NCBI GenBank assembly: GCA_964019135.1
Contig: OZ025253.1
Location: 2,636,233-2,700,232, forward strand
Length of the DNA: 64,000 nucleotides
Direction of reading: 5' to 3'
Source: Arenicola marina
Lineage: Eukaryota > Annelida > Polychaeta > Arenicolidae
In this document: one piece after another, positions 35,831 through 49,204 of the stretch
Layout: the number at the start of each line of letters is the position of its first letter
How positions within the stretch are numbered: position 1 is the first letter of the stretch
Translations under genes and position numbers: made by a program
Notes under the pieces: model-generated
Databases searched by the model: none
Told to the model about the DNA's origin: nothing
Seen by the model: only the letters and a program-made list of their open reading frames with translations

Positions 35831-37166
35831 GTAAGTACTTTTATTTAGTTTCCCTTACTATTTCCTATTTTATATAATATATACACATACACACTAAATG
35901 TATTTATATATATATATTCCTGGTATATAGTATATTTGAGCATTTTCTTTGATGCACATTATTCCATACCGTAATAATTGCCTTCATTCATGGCATTCTA
36001 TTCTCGTTGATATTTGCCGGTGCACCGGGTATATTGTGATAACAATGATAGCCCTGTAGAGGAGATTGCCTCTGTCTGTATGACTCGCTTATTAGTCCCC
36101 AGGGTAACCTTTAATCAAAGGAAAACCCCGCTTCCATTGATCTCCGTGAGGGGGCGCTTGTCCTCTCGGTGGCATGCTTCAAGCAATCTCCCCGACCTGC
36201 AATTGCCTTCACTAGTCGCCGCTGGCCTCCCAATGTCACTTCTGTCTCGGTGCCAATCAAGGTCAAATCCTCATGTTATTGCTGCCTTAGCGGAGGGCGG
36301 GACCCCCGCCTCCTCCTCCCCCACCCACCTCCATCTCCTCCCACACCACGTCAGATAGTGCAAGCCATCACATGATGCTCTACCCGACCCTGCCCCCCAT
36401 CCCAATCCCCACCCCCCACCTCATGTACCTTCTCGCTTCCTTGATCTCGCCTGTTCTCGTTCCTCATTATCGCGAGATTAATCCGTCCCAGGCATGGCCG
36501 TCGACGTCAGGCGACATCGTGCCACAGACGGCAAGTCACGTGATCATTTGGCGCTTCCTATGTCTCAGTGTCTGCGGGACTATTGTCCGCCATGTTGAAT
36601 TATGCAGATAGCAATCACCCAGAGCTCGCCCCGATCTTACCTCGTCAGGGCACCGCGTGATGTGGGCCTCGTTTAATACAAGTCTGATTTCCCCAGACTC
36701 CCTTGCAATATTGATGTCTTACGGGGAAAAACAAACTTTTCCTGGGTCCTTACGACGTAGTTTATTGTAGTTTATTGTGTTCAACGTGCGGGTCAAGTGT
36801 TGGCGCTCCTCTTTGTAGGGGCTATTTGGGGTTATTTTCGGTACTCCTGATGGAAGTGGGTCATAGGGCTGTAAATATATTGTTCACACGTACGCCCAAA
36901 AAAGGGGCCTACCCCCCCCCCCCCCGCTCTCCTCCCAGGTCGTTGATTCACCTTCGTTGAGTCCATACCATAACTTGATGGCACCCTCTAACACTATTCG
37001 CCGACATTTACCCTTCTAGTAAAGCTTTTCGCACTTATTTATAAACCTTTTACGAGCTACTCCTTCTCCTGGCCTTTTACGTTTTCGCCATTGCCCGTTT
37101 TGTTCTACGACCATTAAAGGGTTGTTATGAGGATTATAACATGTTTGCTGCCTGGTGTATTTTCAG
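35831..37166. other. agrin intron b-c (1.3 kb)
   Basis: Mixed sequence with a C-rich patch (36300-36425), a C14 run near 36911 and a tatata patch near 35905. No other feature was recognised. Confidence 0.7.
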
Positions 37167-37276
37167 CCAAAGACGGTCCTTGTTCCGACTATGATTGTAA
37201 CTTCGGTGCTATCTGCGTCGTCAACAGCGACAGACCTTCCTGCGAGTGCCCCACCTGTACCGAGGAATTCGAGCCG
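37167..37276 (+). CDS. AGRN: agrin exon c: first half of FS3
   Basis: A 110 bp exon in phase 1-0: acceptor ggtgtattttcag (ends 37166), donor gtcagt (37277). It encodes the EGF-like half of an FS domain with six cysteines (GPCSDYDC, AIC, SCEC, PTC) and stops after EEFEP, immediately before the expected VCG of the Kazal half. The missing half is the phase-0 exon at 51497, 14.2 kb downstream, which begins VCGTDG. Split FS domains with a phase-0 intron at this point recur at 54587/55164 and at the last exon of the window. Confidence 0.92.
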
Positions 37277-38009
37277 GTCAGTATATTCAGCACACATACG
37301 GTAACGGGCAGTACCCTAATGAATGTTCTTCAATTTTAAAGTGACAATTATCCGCGGCTTAAGCAATGTCAACTTCCATATGCCTGCGTACTACGTACAC
37401 AGATAGTGGACAGTGAATAAGTCTGATTCAAGAACTGAACTGCAAGCAACGGGCCGTTAACTAGTCCAATGAATACCGTAGAGATCGTTAATTGACTATT
37501 TTATTGTAATATCCATGTAGTAACATTGATAATCGGACTTATGATTTTAATCATAACCTAATCATGTCCACCGATAAGTAGCAAAAATAAAACCTTTGCA
37601 GTAGAGGAGCGCCTACACCAAAAGAATCGTGAATCATTTTTGTATCCTATTTCGGATTTGCCGTTAGAGTTGGTCACGGCCTGTGAGCGCCACCTGGCGA
37701 TAGAAATCATTTTGCGGTCTATTAACACGCATAACTACGTTATAACGATCCATCTCGCCTCACTACAGCCGTGTTAATAGCGAATGATATCTCTGGCTGG
37801 GTGATGGGGCCAATGGTGGTGGGGTTTTCTCACTGAAGGTGCCATAACGCTCCATGTTTCTGTTATTTATCGTTGTGCCGTGCGTCCCTGGCGCTGTCTC
37901 CCGGCGCGCGGCATCCTGAGGCGTCATTGGACGTTTAACGGAGTGGTACATTGATCCCCAGTCTCAGTCGGGCCTTTCAAGATGCGTCCTTGTGATAAAC
38001 GCTTTCTCC

Positions 38010-38240
38010 ATCCCCATCCCCTCCTCTCCCACACCCCCTGGGCTCTACCCCACCCTCAATCTCACTCTCCCCCACCCCCTCCCCTCCCGCCCCCTCCGGA
38101 CTACTACACCCCGAACGCACCCTCCTCCACGACCCAAGCCCCGCTCTCCCCCACCCCGTCTCACAGACTCTCAGCCACCCCTCCCCCACACTCTCCCCAC
38201 CCTGTTTCCCAGACTTACCCCCACACCCCCCTCCCCTTGC
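38010..38240. repeat. C-rich low-complexity block
   Basis: Pyrimidine/C-rich sequence (cctcccc, ccaccc) without a clear unit. There is no coding signal. Confidence 0.6.
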
Positions 38241-38709
38241 TCACGCCTTTGACTTGCGTGTGTATTGTATTTTCTTGACAACCTTCAGATGATTACTACT
38301 AGCAATTACCAGTCGGAGGTTCGAATACCATCATTGTATTTATGCAATACATCTGTAATCATGCATTTACACATGACACGTCCCCCACACCCCAACTCCC
38401 TCCTTCCTTACCCAGTTCACCCCCGCAGTCCCCATGGCAATGTCAGCAGGCCGCGCCCGTGATTGCCCGAACCCTGGCTCTCGGCAATTAGACACCGCTG
38501 CGTTTAACTCACGCGCCTCGTGGGCCCTGCTTAGCAGCAGCGCCGCCTGGCGTCGACCAGATTAAGCAATGGGGGAGAGAGAGAGCCCCCCTCCCAACCT
38601 ACTTCCCCCTTCCCCCCACCCCGCCTCTCTTACCTCTACACCCCAACCCCGCCGTGTCGGCCAAGACATTCAGTGGGTGACGAAGTGGGTAATTAGCCCA
38701 AAGGGGACT

Positions 38710-39120
38710 AGCGTCGGTCGTTATGTGTGGGGTTGGGCAGAGGGGGATGTGCGGGCGGAGTGTTGGGGGGGGGGGGGGCGGGGGTCAAGGTGAGGGTGCT
38801 GGAAGTAGGGGTAGTAGAAAGCGGAAAAGTAAAATGGACCTGAATTAAGTAGGGGGGGCTGGAATGGTGATGGTGGGGGTGGTGAGCGCGGGTGCTGAGG
38901 TTGAGGTGGTGAGGGTGGGGTGGTGAACGTGGGGTGGTGAGGGTGGGATGGTGATGGTGGGGATGATGAGGGTGGGGTGGTCAAGGTGATGTGAAGTAGA
39001 GATGGTGAGGGTGGGATGGTGATGATGGGGGTGATGAGGGCGGGTGACGTTGGGGGTGGTGAGGTTGGGGTGGTGAGGGTGGTGACATTACCACGTAGCA
39101 TTAAAGGCGGGAGGGGTGAA
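38710..39120. repeat. GGTGGTGAGGGTGGG degenerate repeat
   Basis: Loose repeats of ggtgatggtgagggtggg and a G14 run near 38766. A C14 run lies downstream near 39227. The block is G-rich on the agrin sense strand. Confidence 0.75.
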
Positions 39121-39614
39121 CATGAGGGTGTCGGTAGAGATGGTGTTCGGGGTGATGGCGGCCAAGATTGGAGCGGTTCCCATGGGGATTGGAGGGAGGA
39201 CAGGCCAGCCCCCTACCCCCTCTGCCCCCCCCCCCCCCCCCGTGCGGGCCGTGGGTTCCTGGTGTCTGCACCAGACAGGAGGAAGGCTGCAACCCATTTG
39301 TGTGCCCATGGTGGTGATTTAATTGGCCTACGGGGCATTGCCAGGGCCACTGGGCTAGGCAGACACTGTGGGCTGTAACCACATCCAGCCCACCTCCCAT
39401 CCCACCCCCACCTTCACCTCCCCATTCTCTCTTCCCTACCGGAATTTTTCCCTGCGCGCTGCCGACCCCCACCGCCTGATGACTAACAGCGTGGCCACCC
39501 ATATTGAGCCCCGCGAAACGCCTGCTGCACGCGCCACATCGTCACTAACTTGACCCTCCTCCTGTCCTGCCTCGTCACAGACCCCCACAGACCCCTACAC
39601 CGCCCTGACCCCTC

Positions 39615-40830
39615 ACACATACACCCAGGCTAGCGTCCGCCCAGCTCCCGTCAGGTCTCCCTATTCCGACCCCGCGGAACCCGCCAATCTCAGCATACAC
39701 CCAGGCTAGCGTCCGCCCAGCTCCCGTCAGGTCTCCCTATTCCGACCCCGCGGAACCCGCCAATCTCAGCATACACCCAGGCTAGCGTCCGCCCAGCTCC
39801 CGTCAGGTCTCCCTATTCCGACCCCGCGGAACCCGCCAATCTCAGCATACACCCAGGCTAGCGTCCGCCCAGCTCCCGTCAGGTCTCCCTATTCCGACCC
39901 CGCGGAACCCGCCAATCTCAGCATACACCCAGGCTAGCGTCCGCCCAGCTCCCGTCAGGTCTCCCTATTCCGACCCCGCGGAACCCGCCAATCTCAGCAT
40001 ACACCCAGGCTAGCGTCCGCCCAGCTCCCGTCAGGTCTCCCTATTCCGACCCCGCGGAACCCGCCAATCTCAGCATACACCCAGGCTAGCGTCCGCCCAG
40101 CTCCCGTCAGGTCTCCCTATTCCGACCCCGCGGAACCCGCCAATCTCAGCATACACCCAGGCTAGCGTCCGCCCAGCTCCCGTCAGGTCTCCCTATTCCG
40201 ACCCCGCGGAACCCGCCAATCTCAGCATACATCCAGGCTAGCGTCCGCCCAGCTCCCGTCAGGTCTCCCTATTCCGACCCCGCGGAACCCGCCAATCTCA
40301 GCATACACCCAGGCTAGCGTCCGCCCAGCTCCCGTCAGGTCTCCCTATTCCGACCCCGTGGAACCCGCCAATCTCAGCATACACCCAGGCTAGCGTCCGC
40401 CCAGCTCCCGTCAGGTCTCCCTATTCCGACCCCGTGGAACCCGCCAATCTCAGCATACACCCAGGCTAGCGTCCGCCCAGCTCCCGTCAGGTCTCCCTAT
40501 TCCGACCCCGTGGAACCCGCCAATCTCAGCATACACCCAGGCTAGCGTCCGCCCAGCTCCCGTCAGGTCTCCCTATTCCGACCCCGCGGAACCCGCCAAT
40601 CTCAGCATACACCCAGGCTAGCGTCCGCCCAGCTCCCGTCAGGTCTCCCTATTCCGACCCCGCGGAACCCGCCAATCTCAGCATACACCCAGGCTAGCGT
40701 CCGCCCAGCTACCGTCAGGTCTCCCTATTCCGACCCCGCGGAACCCGCCAATCTCAGCATACACCCAGGCTAGCGTCCGCCCAGCTACCGTCAGGTCTCC
40801 CTATTCCGACCCCGCGGAACCCGCCAATCT
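39615..40830. repeat. 76 bp minisatellite, exactly 16 near-identical copies
   Basis: Successive cagcatacacccaggctagc starts are 76 bases apart; 16 x 76 = 1,216 bp with no indels. Only a few base changes are present: gtggaaccc for gcggaaccc in three consecutive copies (about 40356-40510), catccaggc in one copy, and gctaccgtc in the last two. The adjacency of shared variants shows copying between neighbours. Such homogeneity indicates a very recent expansion. Confidence 0.98.
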
Positions 40831-40899
40831 CAGCAAGTGAGCTTATTTTTTACCATCGTATTTTCGTACCTCAATGTCTCTCTTCTCCAGGGTTTCCCG

Positions 40900-41400
40900 A
40901 GAAGTCCAGTTCCCCTCAACCCCCCTTCCCACCCCCTGTTATTCCCATTCACCAGCCTTTCAAAGGCCACTCACAGACATCCACCTCCTTTTGCTTCACC
41001 CCTTTAAACCCCGCCCCTTAGACTTACCCCCTCAGGCGATACCCCTTGGACTAACCCCTTTAGACCAACCCAGTTAAACCCACCCATTTAACCCAACCTA
41101 CTTAGCCTCTCCTTTCAATTCCCTCCCTACCACGAGCCCCCCTCCCTCCCCCCTCCCCCCTTCCCCCCCTCCCCCCCCCCCCCCCACACACACAATTTCT
41201 ACAAGACCCCTTTGCTCGATTTGACCTTGTCGTTGAACAGTGAAGGTCAAACTTAGTGAAAGCATTGCAGACTGCTTAGTTGGCACGTATACGACTCCTA
41301 CCCTCTCACCCCTCACTATGCTGTGGCGTCAGTTGGTACCATACAGCCCCCCCCCCCCACCACCCCCACACCACCCCCACCCACCCCCCTCTCCTGCCAT
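40900..41400. repeat. C-rich sequence with long C runs
   Basis: Includes a C15-type run near 41168-41185 and C11 near 41347. Between them a short unique segment (41195-41320) is seen. No gene is supported. Confidence 0.6.
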
Positions 41401-41680
41401 CTGACCCGTCATCGCGCTGCCATGCCGCTGTCCTTCACCTCGTGGCTTGAAGCAGTATCAAAGTTTCAAATGCCATGGCAACACAATCATGGCTGCTGGC
41501 TGGGCTGGGCTGGCCGTGGCGGGTCCATCCGTCATTGCCATGGCATTGCGGCATCAGATTGGAGGCATTATATCATTTAGCTCAAAGCCCGAAGCCATGT
41601 CTGGCACGGTTAAAGCCCATTTGTGCATCAAGGTGGCCGGAAACAACAATCCACTGATCTTAGAATTTTACGCTTGTCGC

Positions 41681-44600
41681 CTACATGAGATCTGTGTCCC
41701 CCTCCATCCTCTCGGTCTACATGAGATCTGTGTCCCCCTCCCTCCTCTCGGTCTACATGAGATCTGTGTCCCCCTCCATCCTCTCGGTCTACATGAGATC
41801 TGTGTCCCCCTCCATCCTCTCGGTCTACATGAGATCTGTGTCCCCCTCCCTCCTCTCGGTCTACATGAGATCTGTGTCCCCCTCCATCCTCTCGGTCTAC
41901 ATGAGATCTGTGTCCCCCTCCCTCCTCTCGGTCTACATGAGATCTGTGTCCCCCTCCCTCCTCTCGGTCTACATGAGATCTGTGTCCCCCTCCCTCCTCT
42001 CGGTGTACATGAGATCTGTGTCCCCCTCCCTCCTCTCGGTCTACATGAGATCTGTGTCCCCCTCCATCCTCTCGGTCTACATGAGATCTGTGTCCCCCTC
42101 CATCCTCTCGGTCTACATGAGATCTGTGTCCCCCTCCCTCCTCTCGGTCTACATGAGATCTGTGTCCCCCTCCCTCCTCTCGGTCTACATGAGATCTGTG
42201 TCCCCCTCCCTCCTCTCGGTCTACATGAGATCTGTGTCCCCCTCCATCCTCTCGGTCTACATGAGATCTGTGTCCCCCTCCCTCCTCTCGGTCTACATGA
42301 GATCTGTGTCCCCCTCCATCCTCTCGGTCTACATGAGATCTGTGTCCCCCTCCATCCTCTCGGTCTACATGAGATCTGTGTCCCCCTCCCTCCTCTCGGT
42401 CTACATGAGATCTGTGTCCCCCTCCATCCTCTCGGTCTACATGAGATCTGTGTCCCCCTCCCTCCTCTCGGTCTACATGAGATCTGTGTCCCCCTCCCTC
42501 CTCTCGGTCTACATGAGATCTGTGTCCCCCTCCCTCCTCTCGGTGTACATGAGATCTGTGTCCCCCTCCCTCCTCTCGGTCTACATGAGATCTGTGTCCC
42601 CCTCCATCCTCTCGGTCTACATGAGATCTGTGTCCCCCTCCATCCTCTCGGTCTACATGAGATCTGTGTCCCCCTCCCTCCTCTCGGTCTACATGAGATC
42701 TGTGTCCCCCTCCCTCCTCTCGGTCTACATGAGATCTGTGTCCCCCTCCCTCCTCTCGGTCTACATGAGATCTGTGTCCCCCTCCATCCTCTCGGTCTAC
42801 ATGAGATCTGTGTCCCACTCCCTCCTCTCGGTCTACATGGGATCTGTGTCCCCCTCCCTCCTCTCGGTCTACATGAGATCTGTGTCCCCCTCCCACCTCT
42901 CGGTCTACATGAGATCTGTGTCCCCCTCCCTCCTCTCGGTCTACATGAGATCTGTGTCCCCCTCCATCCTCTCGGTCTACATGAGATCTGTGTCCCACTC
43001 CCTCCTCTCGGTCTACATGGGATCTGTGTCCCCCTCCCTCCTCTCGGTCTACATGAGATCTGTGTCCCCCTCCCACCTCTCGGTCTACATGAGATCTGTG
43101 TCCCCCTCCCTCCTCTCGGTCTACATGGGATCTGTGTCCCCCTCCCTCCTCTCGGTCTACATAAGATCTGTGTCCCCCTCCCACCTCTCGGTCTACATGA
43201 GATCTGTGTCCCCCTCCCTCCTCTCGGTCTACATGGGATCTGTGTCCCCCTCCCTCCTCTCGGTCTACATGAGATCTGTGTCCCCCTCCCACCTCTCGGT
43301 CTACATGAGATCTGTGTCCCCCTCCCTCCTCTCGGTCTACATGAGATCTGTGTCCCCCTCCCTCCTCTCGGTCTACATGAGATCTGTGTCCCCCTCCCTC
43401 CTCTCGGTCTACATGAGATCTGTGTCCCCCTCCATCCTCTCGGTCTACATGAGATCTGTGTCCCACTCCCTCCTCTCGGTCTACATGGGATCTGTGTCCC
43501 CCTCCCTCCTCTCGGTCTACATGAGATCTGTGTCCCCCTCCCACCTCTCGGTCTACATGAGATCTGTGTCCCCCTCCCTCCTCTCGGTCTACATGGGATC
43601 TGTGTCCCCCTCCCTCCTCTCGGTCTACATGAGATCTGTGTCCCCCTCCATCCTCTCGGTCTACATGAGATCTGTGTCCCCCTCCCTCCTCTCGGTCTAC
43701 AGGAGATCTGTGTCCCCCTCCATCCTCTCGGTCTACATGAGATCTGTGTCCCCCTCCCTCCTCTCGGTCTACATGAGATCTGTGTCCCCCTCCCACCTCT
43801 CGGTCTACATGAGATCTGTGTCCCCCTCCCACCTCTCGGTCTACATGAGATCTGTGTCCCCCTCCCTCCTCTCGGTCTACATGAGATCTGTGTCCCCCTC
43901 CCTCCTCTCGGTCTACATGAGATCTGTGTCCCCCTCCATCCTCTCGGTCTACATGGGATCTGTGTCCCCCTCCATCCTCTCGGTCTACATGAGATCTGTG
44001 TCCCCCTCCCTCCTCTCGGTCTACATAAGATCTGTGTCCCCCTCCATCCTCTCGGTCTACATGAGATCTGTGTCCCCCTCCCTCCTCTCGGTCTACATGA
44101 GATCTGTGTCCCCCTCCCTCCTCTCGGTCTACATGAGATCTGTGTCCCCCTCCATCCTCTCGGTCTACATGGGATCTGTGTCCCCCTCCCTCCTCTCGGT
44201 CTACATGAGATCTGTGTCCCCCTCCATCCTCTCGGTCTACATGGGATCTGTGTCCCCCTCCATCCTCTCGGTCTACATGAGATCTGTGTCCCCCTCCCTC
44301 CTCTCGGTCTACATGAGATCTGTGTCCCCCTCCATCCTCTCGGTCTACATGGGATCTGTGTCCCCCTCCATCCTCTCGGTCTACATGAGATCTGTGTCCC
44401 ACTCCCTCCTCTCGGTCTACATGAGATCTGTGTCCCCCTCCATCCTCTCGGTCTACATGAGATCTGTGTCCCACTCCCTCCTCTCGGTCTACATGAGATC
44501 TGTGTCCCCCTCCCTCCTCTCGGTCTACATGAGATCTGTGTCCCCCTCCCTCCTCTCGGTCTACATGAGATCTGTGTCCCCCTCCATCCTCTCGGTCTAC

Positions 44601-47600
44601 ATGAGATCTGTGTCCCCCTCCCTCCTCTCGGTCTACATGAGATCTGTGTCCCCCTCCCTCCTCTCGGTCTACATGAGATCTGTGTCCCCCTCCCACCTCT
44701 CGGTCTACATGAGATCTGTGTCCCCCTCCCTCCTCTCGGTCTACATGAGATCTGTGTCCCCCTCCATCCTCTCGGTCTACATGAGATCTGTGTCCCCCTC
44801 CCTCCTCTCGGTCTACATGAGATCTGTGTCCCCCTCCCTCCTCTCGGTCTACATGAGATCTGTGTCCCCCTCCCTCCTCTCGGTCTACATGAGATCTGTG
44901 TCCCCCTCCCTCCTCTCGGTCTACATGAGATCTGTGTCCTCCTCCCTCCTCTCGGTCTACATGAGATCTGTGTCCCCCTCCCTCCTCTCGGTCTACATGA
45001 GATCTGTGTCCCCCTCCCTCCTCTCGGGCTACATGGGATCTGTGTCCCCCTCCCTCCTCTCGGTCTACATGAGATCTGTGTCCCCCTCCATCCTCTCGGT
45101 CTACATGAGATCTGTGTCCCCCTCCCTCCTCTCGGTCTACATGAGATCTGTGTCCCCCTCCCACCTCTCGGTCTACATGAGATCTGTGTCCCCCTCCATC
45201 CTCTCGGTCTACATGAGATCTGTGTCCCACTCCCTCCTCTCGGTCTACATGAGATCTGTGTCCCCCTCCCTCCTCTCGGTCTACATGAGATCTGTGTCCC
45301 CCTCCCTCCTCTCGGTCTACATGAGATCTGTGTCCCCCTCCATCCTCTCGGTCTACATGAGATCTGTGTCCCCCTCCCTCCTCTCGGTCTACATGAGATC
45401 TGTGTCCCCCTCCCTCCTCTCGGTCTACATGAGATCTGTGTCCCCCTCCCTCCTCTCGGTCTACATGAGATCTGTGTCCCCCTCCCTCCTCTCGGTCTAC
45501 ATGAGATCTGTGTCCTCCTCCCTCCTCTCGGTCTACATGAGATCTGTGTCCTCCTCCCTCCTCTCGGTCTACATGAGATCTGTGTCCCCCTCCCTCCTCT
45601 CGGTCTACATGAGATCTGTGTCCCCCTCCCTCCTCTCGGGCTACATGGGATCTGTGTCCCCCTCCCTCCTCTCGGTCTACATGAGATCTGTGTCCCCCTC
45701 CATCCTCTCGGTCTACATGAGATCTGTGTCCCCCTCCATCCTCTCGGTCTACATGAGATCTGTGTCCCCCTCCCTCCTCTCGGTCTACATGAGATCTGTG
45801 TCCCCCTCCCACCTCTCGGTCTACATGAGATCTGTGTCCCCCTCCATCCTCTCGGTCTACATGAGATCTGTGTCCCACTCCCTCCTCTCGGTCTACATGA
45901 GATCTGTGTCCCCCTCCCTCCTCTCGGTCTACATGAGATCTGTGTCCCCCTCCCTCCTCTCGGTCTACAGGAGATCTGTGTCCCCCTCCCTCCTCTCGGT
46001 CTACATGAGATCTGTGTCCCACTCCCTCCTCTCGGTCTACATGAGATCTGTGTCCTCCTCCCTCCTCTCGGTCTACATGAGATCTGTGTCCCCCTCCCTC
46101 CTCTCGGTCTACATGAGATCTGTGTCCCCCTCCCTCCTCTCGGTCTACATGAGATCTGTGTCCCCCTCCCTCCTCTCGGTCTACATGAGATCTGTGTCCC
46201 CCTCCCTCCTCTCGGTCTACATGAGATCTGTGTCCCCCTCCCTCCTCTCGGTCTACATGAGATCTGTGTCCCCCTCCATCCTCTCGGTCTACATGAGATC
46301 TGTGTCCCCCTCCCTCCTCTCGGTCTACATGAGATCTGTGTCCCCCTCCCTCCTCTCGGTCTACATGAGATCTGTGTCCCCCTCCCTCCTCTCGGTCTAC
46401 ATGGGATCTGTGTCCCCCTCCCTCCTCTCGGTCTACATGAGATCTGTGTCCCCCTCCATCCTCTCGGTCTACATGAGATCTGTGTCCCCCTCCCTCCTCT
46501 CGGTCTACATGAGATCTGTGTCCCCCTCCCTCCTCTCGGTCTACAGGAGATCTGTGTCCCCCTCCCTCCTCTCGGTCTACATGAGATCTGTGTCCCCCTC
46601 CATCCTCTCGGTCTACATGAGATCTGTGTCCCCCTCCATCCTCTCGGTCTACATGAAATCTGTGTCCCCCTCCATCCTCTCGGTCTACATGGGATCTGTG
46701 TCCCCCTCCCTCCTCTCGGTCTACATGAGATCTGTGTCCCCCTCCCTCCTCTCGGTCTACATGAGATCTGTGTCCCCCTCCCTCCTCTCGGTCTACATGA
46801 GATCTGTGTCCCCCTCCCTCCTCTCGGTCTACATGAGATCTGTGTCCCCCTCCCTCCTCTCGGTCTACATGAGATCTGTGTCCCCCTCCATCCTCTCGGT
46901 CTACATGAGATCTGTGTCCCCCTCCATCCTCTCGGTCTACATGAGATCTGTGTCCCCCTCCCTCCTCTCGGTCTACATGAGATCTGTGTCCCCCTCCATC
47001 CTCTCGGTCTACATGAGATCTGTGTCCCCCTCCATCCTCTCGGTCTACATGAGATCTGTGTCCCCCTCCATCCTCTCGGTCTACATGGGATCTGTGTCCC
47101 CCTCCCTCCTCTCGGTCTACATGAGATCTGTGTCCCCCTCCCTCCTCTCGGTCTACATGAGATCTGTGTCCCCCTCCCTCCTCTCGGTCTACATGAGATC
47201 TGTGTCCCCCTCCCTCCTCTCGGTCTACATGAGATCTGTGTCCCCCTCCCTCCTCTCGGTCTACATGAGATCTGTGTCCCCCTCCCTCCTCTCGGTCTAC
47301 ATGAGATCTGTGTCCCCCTCCATCCTCTCGGTCTACATGAGATCTGTGTCCCCCTCCATCCTCTCGGTCTACATGAGATCTGTGTCCCCCTCCCTCCTCT
47401 CGGTCTACATGAGATCTGTGTCCCCCTCCATCCTCTCGGTCTACATGAGATCTGTGTCCCCCTCCATCCTCTCGGTCTACATGAGATCTGTGTCCCCCTC
47501 CATCCTCTCGGTCTACATGAGATCTGTGTCCCCCTCCATCCTCTCGGTCTACATGAGATCTGTGTCCCCCTCCCTCCTCTCGGTCTACATGAGATCTGTG

Positions 47601-49204
47601 TCCCCCTCCATCCTCTCGGTCTACATGAGATCTGTGTCCCCCTCCCTCCTCTCGGTCTACATGAGATCTGTGTCCCCCTCCATCCTCTCGGTCTACATGA
47701 GATCTGTGTCCCCCTCCATCCTCTCGGTCTACATGAGATCTGTGTCCCCCTCCCTCCTCTCGGTCTACATGAGATCTGTGTCCCCCTCCATCCTCTCGGT
47801 CTACATGAGATCTGTGTCCCCCTCCATCCTCTCGGTCTACATGAGATCTGTGTCCCCCTCCATCCTCTCGGTCTACATGAGATCTGTGTCCCCCTCCATC
47901 CTCTCGGTCTACATGAGATCTGTGTCCCCCTCCATCCTCTCGGTCTACATGAGATCTGTGTCCCCCTCCTTCCTCTCGGTCTACATGAGATCTGTGTCCC
48001 CCTCCATCCTCTCGGTCTACATGAGATCTGTGTCCCCCTCCATCCTCTCGGTCTACATGAGATCTGTGTCCCCCTCCATCCTCTCGGTCTACATGAGATC
48101 TGTGTCCCCCTCCATCCTCTCGGTCTACATGAGATCTGTGTCCCCCTCCATCCTCTCGGTCTACATGAGATCTGTGTCCCCCTCCATCCTCTCGGTCTAC
48201 ATGAGATCTGTGTCCCCCTCCTTCCTCTCGGTCTACATGAGATCTGTGTCCCCCTCCCTCCTCTCGGTCTACATGGGATCTGTGTCCCCCTCCCTCCTCT
48301 CGGTCTACATGAGATCTGTGTCCCCCTCCCTCCTCTCGGTCTACATGAGATCTGTGTCCCCCTCCATCCTCTCGGTCTACATGAGATCTGTGTCCCCCTC
48401 CATCCTCTCGGTCTACATGAGATCTGTGTCCCCCTCCCACCTCTCGGTCTACATGAGATCTGTGTCCCCCTCCATCCTCTCGGTCTACATGAGATCTGTG
48501 TCCCCCTCCTTCCTCTCGGTCTACATGAGATCTGTGTCCCCCTCCCTCCTCTCGGTCTACATGAGATCTGTGTCCCCCTCCATCCTCTCGGTCTACATGA
48601 GATCTGTGTCCCCCTCCCTCCTCTCGGTCTACATGAGATCTGTGTCCCCCTCCATCCTCTCGGTCTACATGAGATCTGTGTCCCCCTCCCTCCTCTCGGT
48701 CTACATGAAATCTGTGTCCCCCTCCCTCCTCTCGGTCTACATGGGATCTGTGTCCCCCTCCCTCCTGTCGGTCTACATGAGATCTGTGTCCCCCTCCCTC
48801 CTCTCGGTCTACATGAGATCTGTGTCCCCCTCCATCCTCTCGGTCTACATGAGATCTGTGTCCCCCTCCTTCCTCTCGGTCTACATGAGATCTGTGTCCC
48901 CCTCCCTCCTCTCGGTCTACATGAGATCTGTGTCCCCCTCCATCCTCTCGGTCTACATGAGATCTGTGTCCCCCTCCCTCCTCTCGGTCTACATGAGATC
49001 TGTGTCCCCCTCCATCCTCTCGGTCTACATGAGATCTGTGTCCCCCTCCCTCCTCTCGGTCTACATGAAATCTGTGTCCCCCTCCCTCCTCTCGGTCTAC
49101 ATGGGATCTGTGTCCCCCTCCCTCCTGTCGGTCTACATGAGATCTGTGTCCCCCTCCCTCCTCTCGGTCTACATGAGATCTGTGTCCCCCTCCATCCTCT
49201 CGGT
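41681..49204. repeat. 36 bp satellite array, exactly 209 units (7.5 kb)
   Basis: The unit begins ctacatgagatctgtgtccc and ends ctctcggt. From 41681 to 49204 the length is 7,524 bp = 209 x 36, with no indel. Most variation is at one site (cctccAtcct, cctccCtcct, rarely T) plus sporadic catggga, cccactcc, cccacctc, ctgtcggt and catgaaa changes. Rare markers recur at whole-unit distances (540, 612 and 360 bp), revealing nested block duplications. Because 36 is a multiple of three and the unit has no stop in three frames, open frames of about 2,550-2,590 codons exist on both strands (LHEICVPLHPLG, MRSVSPSILSVY and, on minus, DREEGGGHRSHV). The main variable base is nonsynonymous in all three (H/P, I/L, E/D), so no frame shows purifying selection. 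Confidence 0.98.

Noticed and set aside
41683-49204. Regularly spaced agatct as a regulatory element
   Set aside because: The hexamer is simply part of every 36 bp unit and shows no conservation beyond that of the unit.
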